NCBI GenBank assembly: GCA_025201765.1 | Contig: MU623428.1 | Coordinates: 62,001-126,000 of the forward strand | DNA: 64,000 nucleotides | Direction of reading: 5' to 3' | Source: Daldinia sp. FL1419 | Taxonomy: Eukaryota > Ascomycota > Sordariomycetes > Xylariales > Hypoxylaceae | Shown here: positions 46,806 through 59,290 of the stretch, piece by piece | Numbering within the stretch: position 1 is the first letter of the stretch | Layout of the letters: each line of letters begins with the position of its first letter | Position numbers and translations under genes: made by a program | Notes under the pieces: generated by a model | Database searches by the model: none | The model's input: only the letters and a program-made list of their open reading frames with translations | Told to the model about the DNA's origin: nothing

Positions 46806-48688
46806 ACGAATTGACCGCTTTTACCGATCGACTTTCCCAACGCGATGGACTTTTACGAAATTCTGGGCAATAGCTCCCCTACGACTTTTAATGAGTTGAG
46901 TTTATTCGGCGTTTCACCGCAAAGCTTATTGATCGATTCGAATATGTACCTACCTATCGCTTACAACCCACCTACCTTACACCAATGTTAGTGTACCTCA
47001 ATTAGTTATAACGAGGTACATACATGTACCTATTCTAAGTGGTACATGTACTTTTGGGAATGGGTTACACATTATCACAAGCAAATTGCAAGCATTGCAC
47101 ATCCTCTTTACAACCTTACGACATACAACCACTTTTTACTACACCAGGAGCAGGGGAGAGGGATACGCAAACAACAAATCGTCATTTAGACTTGATACAC
47201 TGAGGGGATATCAAGACTTTCACTTTCATTACGGTACTGGATCTAGAATGGCTATACACGAATCGGCTATGGAGAACGAGTTTGAGTGGATATTATTGCA
47301 ATGCGAAGTAAAATATGTATATCTTCGGTAGTATATATTGGTACTTATTGTTTCATCCATAAATTCATTCAAGAATATTCTTTAATCCTTTAATCCGAGA
47401 TAAAGTCCAAGGTTGTTACGTATTTGAATGGGTGCATTGCTGCATGCATCATACGTTTTCTCACCAAACAAACTGGAGGGGAGTTCTTACCTACCTACCT
47501 AACCTAAGTAGGTAGGTAGATATAATTACTTGAAATATAATCAAGACTTCTAACCAAATCGATCTTTACTTTACTCACTTGGGCACGCATGTATCTATAT
47601 ATAATATAAGCACAGTAATAAAGAGATAAGCTTACTATGTTGATTTACCTCTCTGCCTGATATGTAGACGCCATGTTTACGGATCCGTATAACTAGATGC
47701 TCGTTTCTCATAGGTTACCAATTAATCAAAATATGGGACATTGTGTTTCTCCAAAGACGCGTGCTAAATAGTCTAAGCCTTGCATTGGATACGGAAAAGC
47801 GAATAGGAGAAGGCAATTCAACTTGAAAGTCGCGCAATAGAAGGAACTTGTCTGTTGTGCAACTAGTGGAAGATATCTTAACTAGCCCTCTACGGATCGC
47901 CTCTGGCGTGGGACTAACGCTAGGACTCTAGCACTTTTCACCCCGCACTAGGTACCTAGTGCACTTGTATTAGCCCCTGGCTAAATCGACTTAGGTCGCT
48001 ACTAATCTATTGTATTGTACCTATGTATTGGGTAGGAGGCATGTAAGTACCGACATATGGCTAGTTAGGTCATTATGCAAAGAACATATCTAAGATATAA
48101 AGGCTTATAATTATGACAATCTTAGATATCTGATTAACACGTCTTAGTCGACATGCGTATGACTACCTAATGTAATATTTTATTCCGTGATCCTGGAGGT
48201 AGCACTAGTCTACATAGTAGGCATGTGGGGTAGCTTTCAGTGATACGATAACAACAAAGGCATTTAACAAAGAAACAGCGGATGGGCTAGCGCATGGGTC
48301 AGTTACCAACCACTTCTAGAGCAAGCTCCTTGTTTATCGATAGCATCCGCCTAGAAAAACCAAGGGGAAAATGGAATGACGAACAGACCTTTTACATCAT
48401 TGGATCGTATCTCCGAACTCCCCAATCGCCTCAGCTTCTCGGCCCTTTTCTACCTACATTTAACATTTCTACTTCTACATCTTCCCAGGATAGTACGTAC
48501 GGTGGTGTTTTTAATCTACGCCAACCGACTATACGCGTATCAAGTAGATTTCTTGATTATCAGTATAAATTACTTGGTATTCTGTTGAGTACGTTTATAA
48601 CATGAATAACTTCCTGGGACGTTTGCCTTGAAGCTGTCAGCTCGGATATAACATCGACGGAGAAAAAAAAAAAAAAGAAAATCCCAAA
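46806..48688. other. Intergenic region
   Basis: About 1.9 kb, AT-rich, with an ACCTACCTACCT/TAGGTAGGTAGG block at 47488-47520 and a short A-run directly before the MFS start (48662-48676). No gene recognised. Confidence 0.45.
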
Positions 48689-50551
48689 ATGGTGCGCGCC
48701 GCCACCGTCGCGGCTAGCTCACCGGCCGCCCGTCCCGGTAGAGCGCAAGCAAGATCAGGTTCCATGGGAAGTTTTCGAGCTGGTTCACCTTTACCCTCCA
48801 TTCCAGCAAACAGGGCATTGCCTTCACGGCTTCGTCGTCTATCTTCCCAGCACCATTACCAGACATTTCCAACACCACCACCTAGGACGGCTGGTCGGAG
48901 ACCGGATACTGGTTCTAGTTCATCCGATTCTCAAGGCCACGACAACCATGGCGCGACAACTCCCCTACCTGTCAAACAATTGGCTCTCTTGGCCCTCTTA
49001 TCGTTATCGGAGCAAACAGCGCTCAACTCCATATCACCCTATCTACCCGAGATGATCGAGTCATTTCCCGGCATTGGTCATGATCAGGTCGGTTTATACG
49101 TCGGATTACTGGCTTCTGCATTCGCCTTGGCTCAGCTAGCAACTAATCTCTTATGGGGGTATCTGTCGGACATTATAGGTCGGAAACCTGTCATGCTACT
49201 CGGCACTTTGCTCCTATGCTTCTGTTTTGCAGCTTTTGGATTCTGTACTAGATACCTCCACATTGTTCTAGTTCATGTAGCTATGGGTTTGTTCAACGGC
49301 AACGCGGCCGTAGTACCCACCTGCCTCGGAGAACTGACAGACCGAAGTAACCAGAGCAAGGCGTTTACCTGGCTACCTGTTGTCTATAGCTTGGGCAGTA
49401 TTACTGGGCCGGCACTTGGTGGACTACTGGTTGGCAAGTTTGCAAGGGACACCTATCCATTCCTGGCTCCGAATATATTGGGTTCTTCGCTTCTCGCGTT
49501 AAGCGTAGTCGTCCTGGGTATTTGGTTCGAAGAAACTCTAGAAGAGCAGGGCGATATTCCGGACTGGATGGAACGACTTCCGTGGATCTCTAGTTCTACC
49601 AAGCAGGCTCATAATGGCACTAAACATTCATTGGCCTCTCCCGAAGGCAGAGATACCGAGAACGAGCGGAGCGGAGCAAACGAAGAGGATACGGGGGAGG
49701 AGAGTACCTTACTAGGACCCCGCGAGGACGAGAGCAGCGACGAAGATCCGAAATCACCCCATGATGCGACGACGTGGCGGCAGCTCTTGAACCGGACGAC
49801 AATAATCCTCCTCGCTACGCACTTAGTCTTCCAGCTATCAAATAGTTCCTTCAATAGTTTGTATCCTATATTCGCATCTGGAAAAACGCCCACGGGTAGA
49901 GATCTGCACGCGGATGTCATTGGCGTATCTCTCTCCGTCGCTGGAGTATTTACCATATTGTTCCAATTATTCCTTTTCGGGCCATTGAAGTCGCGTTTAG
50001 GAAATGTTAGATCCTATCGAGGTTCGTTGCTCGGCTTCGCTATTACGATGGCATTAATGCCATTCGTCGGCTACGTAGATTCTAACCCACCGTTTGGAGT
50101 GGGCGACAGCAAAATATGGCTGTACTTGGAGATCGGAGTGGTGCTGATAATTAAGAATATCTGCGCTGTTGGTGGCCTGTCAAGTGTTATGTTACTAGTA
50201 GGTGACTCTTCATCTAAGATGATTAACCGTGTGTCATAGCTAATGTATGTTCAGATAACAAATTCAGCGCCAACCCACGCGAGCTTAGGTACGCTCAATG
50301 GCATCGCGCAGACTCTCTCAGCTGCTGGCAGAAGTGTAGGCCCGTTCCTCTCCGGTGGACTCTATACTGTCTCTACTCACGTTCAACCGAAAGGTGAGGC
50401 TCTCGCTTGGGGATTATTCGCAGGAGTAGCTCTTGCTGGGTGGTTGGGAAGTTATGCCATCCATGGCGAGGGTCTTGAGAGCACAGACGATGGATACGAA
50501 GAAGAGGCCGAGGTCGGCGATCACGAACACGAAAGTAATAGCCACGCATAA
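48689..50551 (+). CDS. Major facilitator superfamily transporter (Zif-like/Ycr023c type)
   Basis: Twelve-helix MFS membrane transporter. Exon 1 is 48689-50197, intron 50198-50254 (57 nt), exon 2 is 50255-50551; 601 residues. The ~90-residue N-terminus is Ser/Pro/Arg-rich and cytosolic. Membrane part: LALLALLSLSEQTALNSISP, the MFS loop motif GYLSDIIGRKPVMLLG, FCTRYLHIVLVHVAMGLFNG, YSLGSITGPALGGLLVGKFA. A long acidic central loop (about residues 295-370) follows and then the second half, whose last helices are in exon 2 (GTLNGIAQTLSAAGRSVGPF). The tail is acidic and His-containing. It resembles the zinc-induced-facilitator-like/Ycr023c group; substrate unknown. Confidence 0.9.
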
Positions 50552-53500
50552 TACTATTCTGGTATATACGATAGGAGCATCGATGACGTCTGCTTACGTG
50601 GGCCTTTGCTGAAGCCATCGGACCGGGAAGCTGCTATAAAGACGTAACGACTATTTTAATAGTTTTCGTTCTTACTTATGTCTCGCAACGTCTCCGCAAC
50701 ATTATGAGGGGCTGCTACGCCGCCGTGCGGCGATATCAATAATGGCAGTCAATTTAATCAATTTCTAACAACGGTGCAACGAGTTTGTGGTTTGAAAGCC
50801 GTTAGGTTTGCTCACTACGAGATGGGGTTTATATGATGCGGAAGAAAATATTCCCATTAGTGGTGGCGGCTGTTAGTGTCTAGGTTGCATTAGCTTCGTC
50901 TAGTCTAGTAATACGACTGGGAGGATCACGTCGCGTGTCTGATCTTAGGGTCACCGAGACGAGCCCAGTTAACGATAACTCAAAGGCTCGGCGATAATGA
51001 TAACGATGGATAGATTTGCGTCCCAAAGGAAGGAATAAGAAATTGCCCTTTTGCAGGGCCAAATTTAGAACTTATTGGTTACATATCAGTCGGTTATTAT
51101 ACCCCTTTCAATACACTAGGTTAGATGCCAATTTTTATTAGGGCATCTCAAGCGAGGCGACGTCTTATCGGGCGATATAAGATGAAGTGTCGTGAGCCTC
51201 AGGAGACGTAGAATGGGGGTTAGGTCTACCAGTTAAGGCCTACGTTGTCGACATGATGTTATTACCCGGACATCACTAGATCCAAGTTGATTTTTAAGAC
51301 CTCCTAATTATCATATGCCGTCAAGGATCATACGGTGAGCGGCCTAGGAATACAAATATTCGAACCAAGAAATCCTCGTGACTGGTTAGTTCAACTCGGC
51401 CGGGAAAGACGGCTAATATTTTCTTGAGTTATATATGCAGGAGGCTCTTTTAACTACAAGGGTTGCTAGTATGGATGCAAGCAGCGGTTCCTCCCCCGAT
51501 GTTATCTACGTACATACGCATAGACTTAGGCACTTAAGCACTCAAGCACTGCATAGTATACTGTATGAGCTTGAGCGTGATACGGACCCCGTCGGGTCTA
51601 GTACTATAAAGCCGACGAGATAAATGGATATGTATTCTGGGTCATGCGATATTCAGATTTCCGATAATTAGCCATTCCACGGGCCGATTGCTTGAGATGG
51701 CTTCATCAACGATGATGGGTTCCCAAAAATGTAAACCAAAAAGCTTTAAGCATTGCATGCATGTGACGATGTGACACTGTGATGACGAGAAGACAACCCC
51801 GGAATCTGCTTCTCCCGCGATTCTAATTATTTATAGGTCGGTACCTATTTAGGGTACGTACTTGATGCTTCTAGAAGTACCCCCACTTCGGTGATTACAA
51901 GGGTGTCCTTGTCCTAGAATAGTAAAATGGCGTCTACTTGACCAATAGAAATATAGTTCATGTCTTTGGTACGCAGCGCCCTAGCCTTGTTTTCTGAGTG
52001 ACCAGCTCAGCTCGATCGAAATCTGGAATCTAATTGGCATATTTCACAACCCCGCCAAAAAGGATACATTTTTTACCTTCTGATCCAGGACTTCGGTTTG
52101 ACGTGCCAAGTATTCTAATTCTAAACCTAGTTCTTTCTTTCAAAGAGTATTAGCCGTTGTCTAAGACCAGATCCAATTATAAATCCCGCCGTAGCATTTC
52201 CCCATGTGCTAAAAAGATTACCCTTTCCCAAATTCATCAACTCATCGTCATCAGTCCGTACCGGACAAACTCCCCGAGGCGTTGACGAATCTGTCTAATC
52301 CTGCGTCAGCAGCCTCACGGCTCACGAACTATGGACTAAACGATATAATAGAATAAATCCTAACCGTGTGCGGCGGGATGCTCCGCTCTTGAGGCCACCG
52401 ACCATGACCTTCCTTACATGGGCTTACATTCGTTCAAGATCGTAGCCCACCTTCTAGACGTTCTGAGCTCCAGGGTGACCGGGGGGGTTAAGATCATCAT
52501 AGGACGCACAAGCACAGACCGACACCCAAAAGCTTTCTACTCTTGTTCTATGACAAATCTTTCCAATTATATCTCAGAACTTGCAGGTTAATAACACTAT
52601 TGGTCGACCTTATTTCAGCCTCCTCGCTCACCATTGCTGCACAATGCAGCGCATGGACTTCCCATGGGGATAGGAAGCAAGACGTCCGGATATGCATGCT
52701 AAAGGCTCCATGATCCGGTAGCAGTCTATCCACCTATCAAAGTTACCAAGATACGACTCGACTAGGGTATCCTACTAGGAGAGGATATTCGCGGTGTTAA
52801 CCATCGTCATCAATCTTGTACTTGATCCAGCTAGGCCAGGATATTTCCATATTGCTCCTAACATTAGCTAACCATTTGGTACCTATCCTGCCGTCTCAAT
52901 ATGACTTCGAGGGCTAAATGGAATAATCATCTAGCCAGGGTGTCTTTCGAGTAAATCAGCCTCCAAAGTACCAATGGAGTTGCAATGATTCCCATTCAAG
53001 CTTAGGCTCATAGCCTTAGAACGCTAAATGCTTACAGACAGGGAGCGGTTGCTTCGCTACCACGGGACGGCCGATCTTTGGGTTCGCACGGTTTTCTAAC
53101 CTTGTCAAGGGTCTTGATCAAGGGTCTTGATCAAGGGTAAGGTCAACAACGGAATACACCCCTCAAATCCCATTGGAAGTTAATAGTAGGTGTTCTTTTT
53201 AGGAATAATAGGACTAACTATCCCGAATGGCACGATAACTTCCTTTTCTGGTCGATTCTACTTTCTCTTCGGGTCTCAAGAAAGACAATAGCTTGCTTTT
53301 TCTACGGGTCTCATAGATCTACGGCTATCCAATAAGGATGCGGCTTTAACATCTTCACCGACAGGGACTCCTTGCGTACCCAGTTCCTCAATTTCTATCT
53401 TCCATTTCTATTCCTTACTAGGTAATAGCTAGTTGAACAATGGAATAGCAATGTGAACCCCCAGCATGACGGGTATCGACGTCGTCAGCATCAGCCCGCA

Positions 53501-54224
53501 AAGTGTGGGTGAGGTGAGGCCGGCGAATGTCTTCGTTGGCTTTAACTCCCAAATCTGACTGGGCACTTACTTTAATCTACCCTAGTCCGAACCGTTGCTA
53601 TTGGTGAGCCTTGTCATGCGGCATAGCTTTCGACGAGTTGTTATGCTTTGATAGCTTCATGTTCAGTCGCTAATTGCGAGCAGGGTGTTTCTCTAGAACT
53701 TCCCATGGTCCTCACTAATTCGAACATCGGTGCAATCTTACGACCTCATCATTATACCGGTCACTTGTTTTCTCAATATAGTTTCCCAATATCATACTGT
53801 GAAAATATGGTGTATCTATGATTAGATTATTCCAGATTATCATCTGGGCTCAACATCGTTTCCTTACATGGAATTACCCGAGAGGGTGACTTTAGAAGCT
53901 TCAATTGGTTAACTGTTTAATCGCCAAGCTTTACTTATTGTGAACTACCTACTGACAACAGTTCTTGAGCTATTCGACCCGTAGATATAAACATCCACGG
54001 CTTCCCCTTAGTTCGCAAGAAACACTCATCACCCAGGGTACACTCTCTCAAGAACTCTAGAAAACACCTAGCAACAAAGCCAAACGATTTCCCGCAAATT
54101 TAGACAGGACAAGCAAACTACTCGAGACATTCAACCGAAGGCAAAGAGAAAAGGCTTCATCAGCGACCAATCTGATCATCGACGATACTTAGAAGACGTT
54201 AGAATTCTCCTAGAGATATTCAAA
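50552..54224. other. Long gene-free region
   Basis: About 3.7 kb without a convincing gene on either strand. A TCTTGATCAAGGG-type 15-bp tandem repeat is at about 53101-53140. No inverted-repeat element or RNA gene was recognised. Confidence 0.4.
53101..53140 (+). repeat. 15-bp tandem repeat (GGGTCTTGATCAA)
   Basis: GGGTCTTGATCAA occurs two and a half times in tandem; each unit contains the palindrome TTGATCAA. Confidence 0.7.
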
Positions 54225-54957
54225 ATGTCTTCATCACGATCAAGCGGACATGGCCAGAGAGGCTCTCGTGGCAGCAAGGGAAGACAAGTGCGTGATGGCT
54301 TCTGTTTCGTAAATTCTGCCTACCGCTCGATACCAACCATCACCAACACTCTTATCAGGACATGTCAAGCTTACAGCTCCTGGTCTGTCCCCATTACTAA
54401 CATTGAGTTTGGTAGTCATCCCACCAGCAACTTATCGAGTCACTGCGCACCCATCGCGTCAATACGCTCACTGAACTTTGCCGAATTGAACGAGTTGCAG
54501 CTAGCTGCGACAACGAGGAAGACGCACAGGCTTTCCAGGCGCCTATGACCTCCGCGTGGGACTACTACGTAAACAGCAATCAGTTTTTGACCGAACTGCG
54601 AGGCTTGACGCGCAACTATCCGATCTCGGGAGAGCTTGTCGACCAGGCGCATCATCTCGTCCGAAACGACCCGAACTCAAACCGTAGCTGGAACCTGGCT
54701 TGGCTATGCCTAGTGAAGATTCGCGACGAGTAAGTTTACCCTCTGGAGCCATCCCAAGGACTTGCTTCTTACCAGATCCGAATAGGGGCCTGATCCCGGC
54801 CTATGCGCAAGCCGACTCCTGGCGCCGAGAGATGTGGGGAGGCCGCGATCCCACGCAGGAAGAAGCAGACCAGCTCGCGCAGTGCTTCGAGTACGAGTGG
54901 ACGCAGGCGGTCGAGAATATGCTGCGGCACTGGCCTGCTGCACCGACATGGTACTAA
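54225..54957 (+). CDS. Hypothetical protein, unrecognised, three exons
   Basis: I do not recognise the family. Exons 54225-54287, 54416-54729 and 54786-54957; introns 128 nt (ACTAAC branch) and 56 nt; 182 residues. Exon 1 encodes a Ser/Gly/Arg-rich start (MSSSRSSGHGQRGSRGSKGR). The rest is acidic and likely helical: QQLIESLRTHRVNTLTELCR, TSAWDYYVNSNQFLTELRGL, SGELVDQAHHLVRNDPNSNR, then WLCLVKIRDEGLIPAYAQAD and a Trp-rich end (ENMLRHWPAAPTWY). Higher GC and codon-like third positions than its surroundings support coding. No signal peptide or membrane segment. Phases at both introns agree. Confidence 0.6.
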
Positions 54958-55148
54958 GTTCTACTTGTCTTCCTTTCTTACATGTTCTTTCTTTCCGGTC
55001 TTTCGTTGATTCATGAATGGCATGGGCCTTTTGGTTGGCAAGGCTCTGGGGAAATTTTTGGTTCTGTTTCTCCTGCGAAGCTAGATCGTTTATGTGTCGC
55101 AAAATGATTTGCTTAGATTTCTGTCGCATTTTCAGGGGGTTTTACTGC

Positions 55149-55191
55149 ATGGCATGGCATGGCATGGCATGGTATGGCACAGCATAGCATG
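55149..55191 (+). repeat. GGCAT pentanucleotide microsatellite
   Basis: Five perfect GGCAT units followed by diverged copies (GGTAT, AGCAT). Confidence 0.8.
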
Positions 55192-56041
55192 GTTATTCTT
55201 TCGTTTTAGGGGGATCTTGCATAAGTGGCGCTACGTGATTTTTCTCTTCGTGCATGGAAATGGGTTGTTTTCTTCTCTTCTTTCGTTCATATTCTTGTTC
55301 CACGACTCTTGTTATATATACATTCCTCTCGCTTTTCTTACCGAAATATGCACTCATACATATCTCACTACTTGATCATTCTCCCGTTTGCTTAGTTATT
55401 GAGTTATTCTGGGAGTAGAATACTCTGGCGGCTAACATAGATCATAGACTCGAAAACAAGTTTCACTATTGGCGATTAGGTCTTGGATATAGTGTTATAG
55501 AAGGGGCTTTGATTGGAATGGTTCCTTAAAGTTATGATATATATGTCTATGAGTTCGGGGGTGTAAGGTGCTTGTGTAGGATAATTTCCATATATCTGCC
55601 TACCTAGATACTTAGGTAGGTATGCTTATGGTAACTTTTAAGGTATCGAGTTTCAGTTGCTTTGTTCGTATAGCCTTGCCTGTCGTATATTTGCGACCAT
55701 TGGTCCTGGTTGCCTTACGACCTAAACTAATAAGAAGGTCTAGGTGTTTTAGGTACCTTACCTACCTACTACGTGGAAGTTTTCGGAAACCCAAAATGGT
55801 CTATGCATTCCCTGCTCGTGCAATTTCGAAATCTTCGAGATGATCTACTGAGGAAATCATCTCGGCTACGAAAAAAAAAAGAAACATACTTCTACTTTTT
55901 GTTGTCGACCCAAAAGAGTTCAGGAAGTACATCAGTGCCTGTCCCGAGTGTGCTATTATGAGACTAAGGAATCACCCACCAAGCGGCTTTCTAAAGCCCA
56001 TCATTGACCCTCCCTATCCGTTCTATACCATCACAATCAAC

Positions 56042-56236
56042 ATGGCCTTCGGTATCCCGAAGAATCGTGAAGATAAGAATGCTCTCGGTATTGCTGTCGA
56101 GAAATACTTTAAAGCCGCCACCATTATCCCCAGAAAGTACGACTTTGCCGCACCCCGGCGAGCCGATGCTCACTATAATGCCCTGTTGATAAGTAATTGC
56201 CAATTGGGGTATAATGCGAGCCGTGTGGTCCGATAG
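56042..56236 (+). CDS. Possible short gene or relic (64 residues, doubtful)
   Basis: An ATG in good fungal context (ATCAACATGGCC) opens a frame beginning MAFGIPKNREDKNALGIAVE and KYFKAATIIPRKYDFAAPRR. The composition is protein-like up to about residue 50, then degrades. No family recognised; could be a gene fragment. Confidence 0.25.
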   Translation: MAFGIPKNREDKNALGIAVEKYFKAATIIPRKYDFAAPRRADAHYNALLISNCQLGYNASRVVR

Positions 56237-56832
56237 AGGTACCTATATAAGGGATTATGCTCTGCCGACGTCTTGCACCGAGCATTGTGGACGACCTCCT
56301 TTTCTGGAGGCACCAGAGACGGTGGCCTAACCGCCGAGTGCGTGCAGATACGGACATCATAGCTAACTTGGTTGAGAACTTGAATAAACCGAGGCCGGCT
56401 TTTAACCTATGGCCCTTGTAGATAGGTTTCTTGCGGAATAATGAAGTTGTTTCATCGGATAAGTAGTCTTCAGGTAATCCCAATCTTCAATTACCTCGTG
56501 AAAGAAGGTATCGAATCCGTTTGTTCCAGTACCTAGAAAGCATTAAGGTTAGTAGCTTTCCATCTGCGCCCATCGCCTTGTTTAGGTATCTAGGTACCTG
56601 GGTAACGATTAATTCAATATACGCTTAACATTAAAAAGCTGGCGTATTTATGACTAAATTTCAAGAGTTGAACTACAAAATGACTTCAAAATTGATAAAA
56701 TGGTACACAATAAAAATTGACATGATGTTTTCTTTTTGGTTTATAAGTCTTGGAAATTACGGTGTTGTTTATTAGCAGCAGCGGAGTGCAGACTTCTAGA
56801 AGCTCACCCTTGTCCGGAATAGTTCGGTAGTG

Positions 56833-56853
56833 CCCCTCCCCTCCCCCGCCCCC
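56833..56853 (-). repeat. G-quadruplex motif with one-base loops
   Basis: The plus strand reads C4-T-C4-T-C5-G-C5. On the minus strand this is four G-tracts with single-nucleotide loops, the most stable class of predicted G-quadruplex. It lies about 320 bp upstream of the quinolinate phosphoribosyltransferase start. Confidence 0.85.
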
Positions 56854-57172
56854 ACTTCAGTAATTTATCTTACATACAGGTACATACCACATACCTGCGG
56901 GTTGAACCGGCTCAAATCAAGATGATTTCCAATGTACACTCCAATGTACATTCATGCAGGTAGCCGCGAGGGCATATAATCGCACTTACTCTAAGCAACA
57001 TACCACACTACCGACTTCATCCTGACCAATGCAAAGTCCGCAATCCCGACTTTACCTTTACACATACCGCAACAAACGCATTACCACTTGAGCCTCCTAA
57101 GTCTAGCCCACATCCATCGTAGGAAGCAAAGTTCTTTACTTGTTACATACACGTCATCGCATCACCCCTCCA

Positions 57173-58156
57173 ATGCATCCCGATCAGCCTATCCACCACG
57201 GCTCCTTGGAGCACCTCTTGCCTCCGAGCTGGAAGTCCCAGATCACCGCTTGGTTGGCCGAGGACACGCCGTCGTACGACTACGCCGGCTTCGTCGTCGG
57301 CGAGCACCCCCGCAGCGCCACCCTCTGGGCCAAGAGCGCCGGTATCGTGGCTGGTATCCCGTTTTTCACGGAGATCTTCAAGCAGTGTGGCTGCGAGGTC
57401 GAGTGGCACGCCAAGGAGGGAGGCTACATTGACCGGCCTAAGGATGGCTCGGGCAAGACCAAAGTCGCCACTGTGACGGGCCCTGCGCGCGGTCTGCTGC
57501 TGGGTGAGAGGGTGGGGCTGAACCTGCTGGCGCGATGCTCGGGAATCGCTACCGTCAGTCGGGATATGCTGCTCACCCTACGCAGCGCGGGGTACGAGGG
57601 TATCCTGGCGGGCACGCGCAAGACGACGCCGGGATTCCGACTCGTGGAAAAATACGGCATGCTGGTCGGCGGAGCCGACACGCACCGCATGGACCTGAGC
57701 TCTATGATCATGCTCAAGGACAACCACGTGTGGAGCCGGGGCAGCATTACGGAGGCCGTACAGGCCGCCAAGATGGTGGGCGGGTTCGCGCTCAAGGTCG
57801 AAGTCGAGGTACAGAACGAGGACGAAGCTAACGAGGCTATTGCCGCGGGCGCGGATGTCATTATGCTGGATAATTTCACCGGCGACGGGGTCAAGATCGC
57901 CGCGAGGAATTTGAGGGAGAAGTGGAAGGGGAAGCGAGAGTTCTTGATAGAGGTTTCAGGCGGGCTGAGGGAGGACAACGTGTTTAACTACGCGCACAAC
58001 GGTGAGTTTTGTTCTAGTGACGAGTGCTTGGTGTGATGTGCTGATATATGGGTTTTAGATGTTGATATTATCTCGACCAGCGCGATTCACCAGGGCACGC
58101 CACATGTGGACTTTTCGCTGAAGATTAACCAGGATGATATCGCTCAAAGCTCATGA
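57173..58156 (+). CDS. BNA6: Nicotinate-nucleotide pyrophosphorylase (quinolinate phosphoribosyltransferase)
   Basis: Converts quinolinate and PRPP to nicotinate mononucleotide in de novo NAD synthesis from tryptophan. Exon 1 is 57173-58001, intron 58002-58058 (57 nt), exon 2 is 58059-58156; 308 residues, normal length. N-terminal sandwich domain: LLPPSWKSQITAWLAEDTPS, VGEHPRSATLWAKSAGIVAG. Barrel and active site: GERVGLNLLARCSGIATVSR, the signature GTRKTTPGFRLVEKYGMLVG, THRMDLSSMIMLKDNH, LKVEVEVQNEDEANEAIAAG and DVIMLDNF. The splice joins NYAHNG(D) to VDIISTSAIHQGTPHVDFSL, the conserved end. The start at 57173 matches the family; the upstream frame adds nothing conserved. Coding GC is clearly higher than in neighbours. 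Confidence 0.95.
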
Positions 58157-58567
58157 TCCTACGTGGGGCTTTCACCCCATGGTTATGGACGCAGGCTTAT
58201 GGTCTGGTGGGTGCTCTAGATTGCTCATAAAGACTTGGTATTCGAGTCTGGCATTATAGGAGCTTATAGGATCCTATAGGAACATGGCTATAATGGTTTA
58301 GTGTGACCTCATTAAATAAAACATACGTTGTACATACCGCAGGCTCCTTAACGATTCTCTATGCATGATGGCAGCATTGGCCTAATTATATGATAGAGGC
58401 CGCGTCTCGTGTATATGTTTAACTACTTCCGTATTTCGAACACTGACCCGCGCGGCTTCGAACTGCACAATTACCTAAGATATGCCAGTTCCTGATTGGT
58501 ATTGTACTTATTATACATTGGTTGAAAATAGTCGTGTCAGCAATTCTTCCCCGACAGCCTACCCTTA

Positions 58568-58800
58568 TCAGTATCCTGGCCGCCATAATATCGGCCAGAC
58601 TGCAACCCCCTCAGCTCTCTTTTCGACTAGCCCGTCCGGATCAACTTGTCCTTTTCCTAGAGTAATCTCGATCATGACTTGGAAACCATGTTCGACGTAG
58701 AGATCGCGAGGCTCCGTGGCCGTAGCCTCGATCCATAGCGGGCGTCCGTCACCTCCGGCATATAAGGAACACTGGACTCTTGATACCTGATAATCACTTA
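58568..58800 (-). pseudogene. GNAT N-acetyltransferase, C-terminal fragment
   Basis: On the minus strand an open frame ending at 58568 reads SLYAGGDGRPLWIEATATEP, RDLYVEHGFQVMIEITLGKG, QVDPDGLVEKRAEGVAVWPI and LWRPGY. This is the last part of a fungal GNAT domain (acetyl-CoA-binding end, beta-bulge and C-terminal strands). Only about 70 residues are present. The region that should encode the rest holds the oppositely oriented rhodopsin-like fragment, so the gene is truncated. An acceptor-like TTATCAG precedes the fragment. Confidence 0.6.
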
Positions 58801-58809
58801 CGAACCATT

Positions 58810-59290
58810 ATGGCGGTCCCCAGAAATCTTATTGTTCTCGGTATGCGTTCCTAGGCTCTATAGTTTTCTTCACATTCTCTTGTCTCTTCACATGTTCCGA
58901 CAAGCAAGCATCTTGCCCATAGCTTCCATCTTCTACGGTCTCGGCATCATGTGCCTCGAGGTTGCCATTCTGATCGACTGGCTGCACATCTTCATCCCTC
59001 AAGGTAGAGTCAATGCCGTGTTACGGGCCCTTTACATATGAATATAGTGCAACATAATCTTCTATCTGGCTAGAAACCTTGCTGAAATCTTCCGTTGCAC
59101 CCCGCGCGAGAGGATATGGAACGTCTTTTACGAGGGAAGCAGCGGCCCGGTGGATATAGCGGCCCAGAACTTTTCCACTGGGATACTCGACTTGATCTCC
59201 AACACCGGTATTCCGGCTTTACCTTGGTGGATTATCTGGCATCTCAACACGTCAAAGGCTAGGAAGTCAGGTATTCGATTATTATTGTGA
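58810..59290 (+). pseudogene. Rhodopsin-like integral membrane protein, truncated and interrupted
   Basis: Relic of the fungal rhodopsin-domain (PTH11-related) seven-helix family. An ATG at 58810 opens MAVPRNLIVLG but the frame breaks within 45 nt. Next comes ASIFYGLGIMCLEVAILIDW and LHIFIPQGRVNAVLRALYI, equivalent to helix 3 and the following loop, ending in stops at 59039-59047. Then CNIIFYLARNLAEIFRCTPR, ERIWNVFYEGSSGPVDIAAQ, NFSTGILDLISNTGIPALPW and WIIWHLNTSKARKSGI cover helices 4-5, ending in a stop at 59288-59290. Helices 1-2 and 6-7 are missing, and no intron in correct phase removes the internal stops. Confidence 0.65.

Larger units (their letters stand above)
54958..57172. other. 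Intergenic region with GCATG array, short doubtful frame and C-rich quadruplex motif
   Basis: About 2.2 kb. A GGCAT pentamer array is at 55149-55191, TAGGTA-type blocks at 55599-55622 and 56584-56600, a doubtful short frame at 56042-56236 and a strong C-rich (minus-strand G4) motif at 56833-56853 in the upstream region of the quinolinate phosphoribosyltransferase gene. Confidence 0.45.

Noticed and set aside
57424..57978. 184-codon frame on the minus strand
   Set aside because: It is an antisense shadow of the quinolinate phosphoribosyltransferase exon, caused by high GC.
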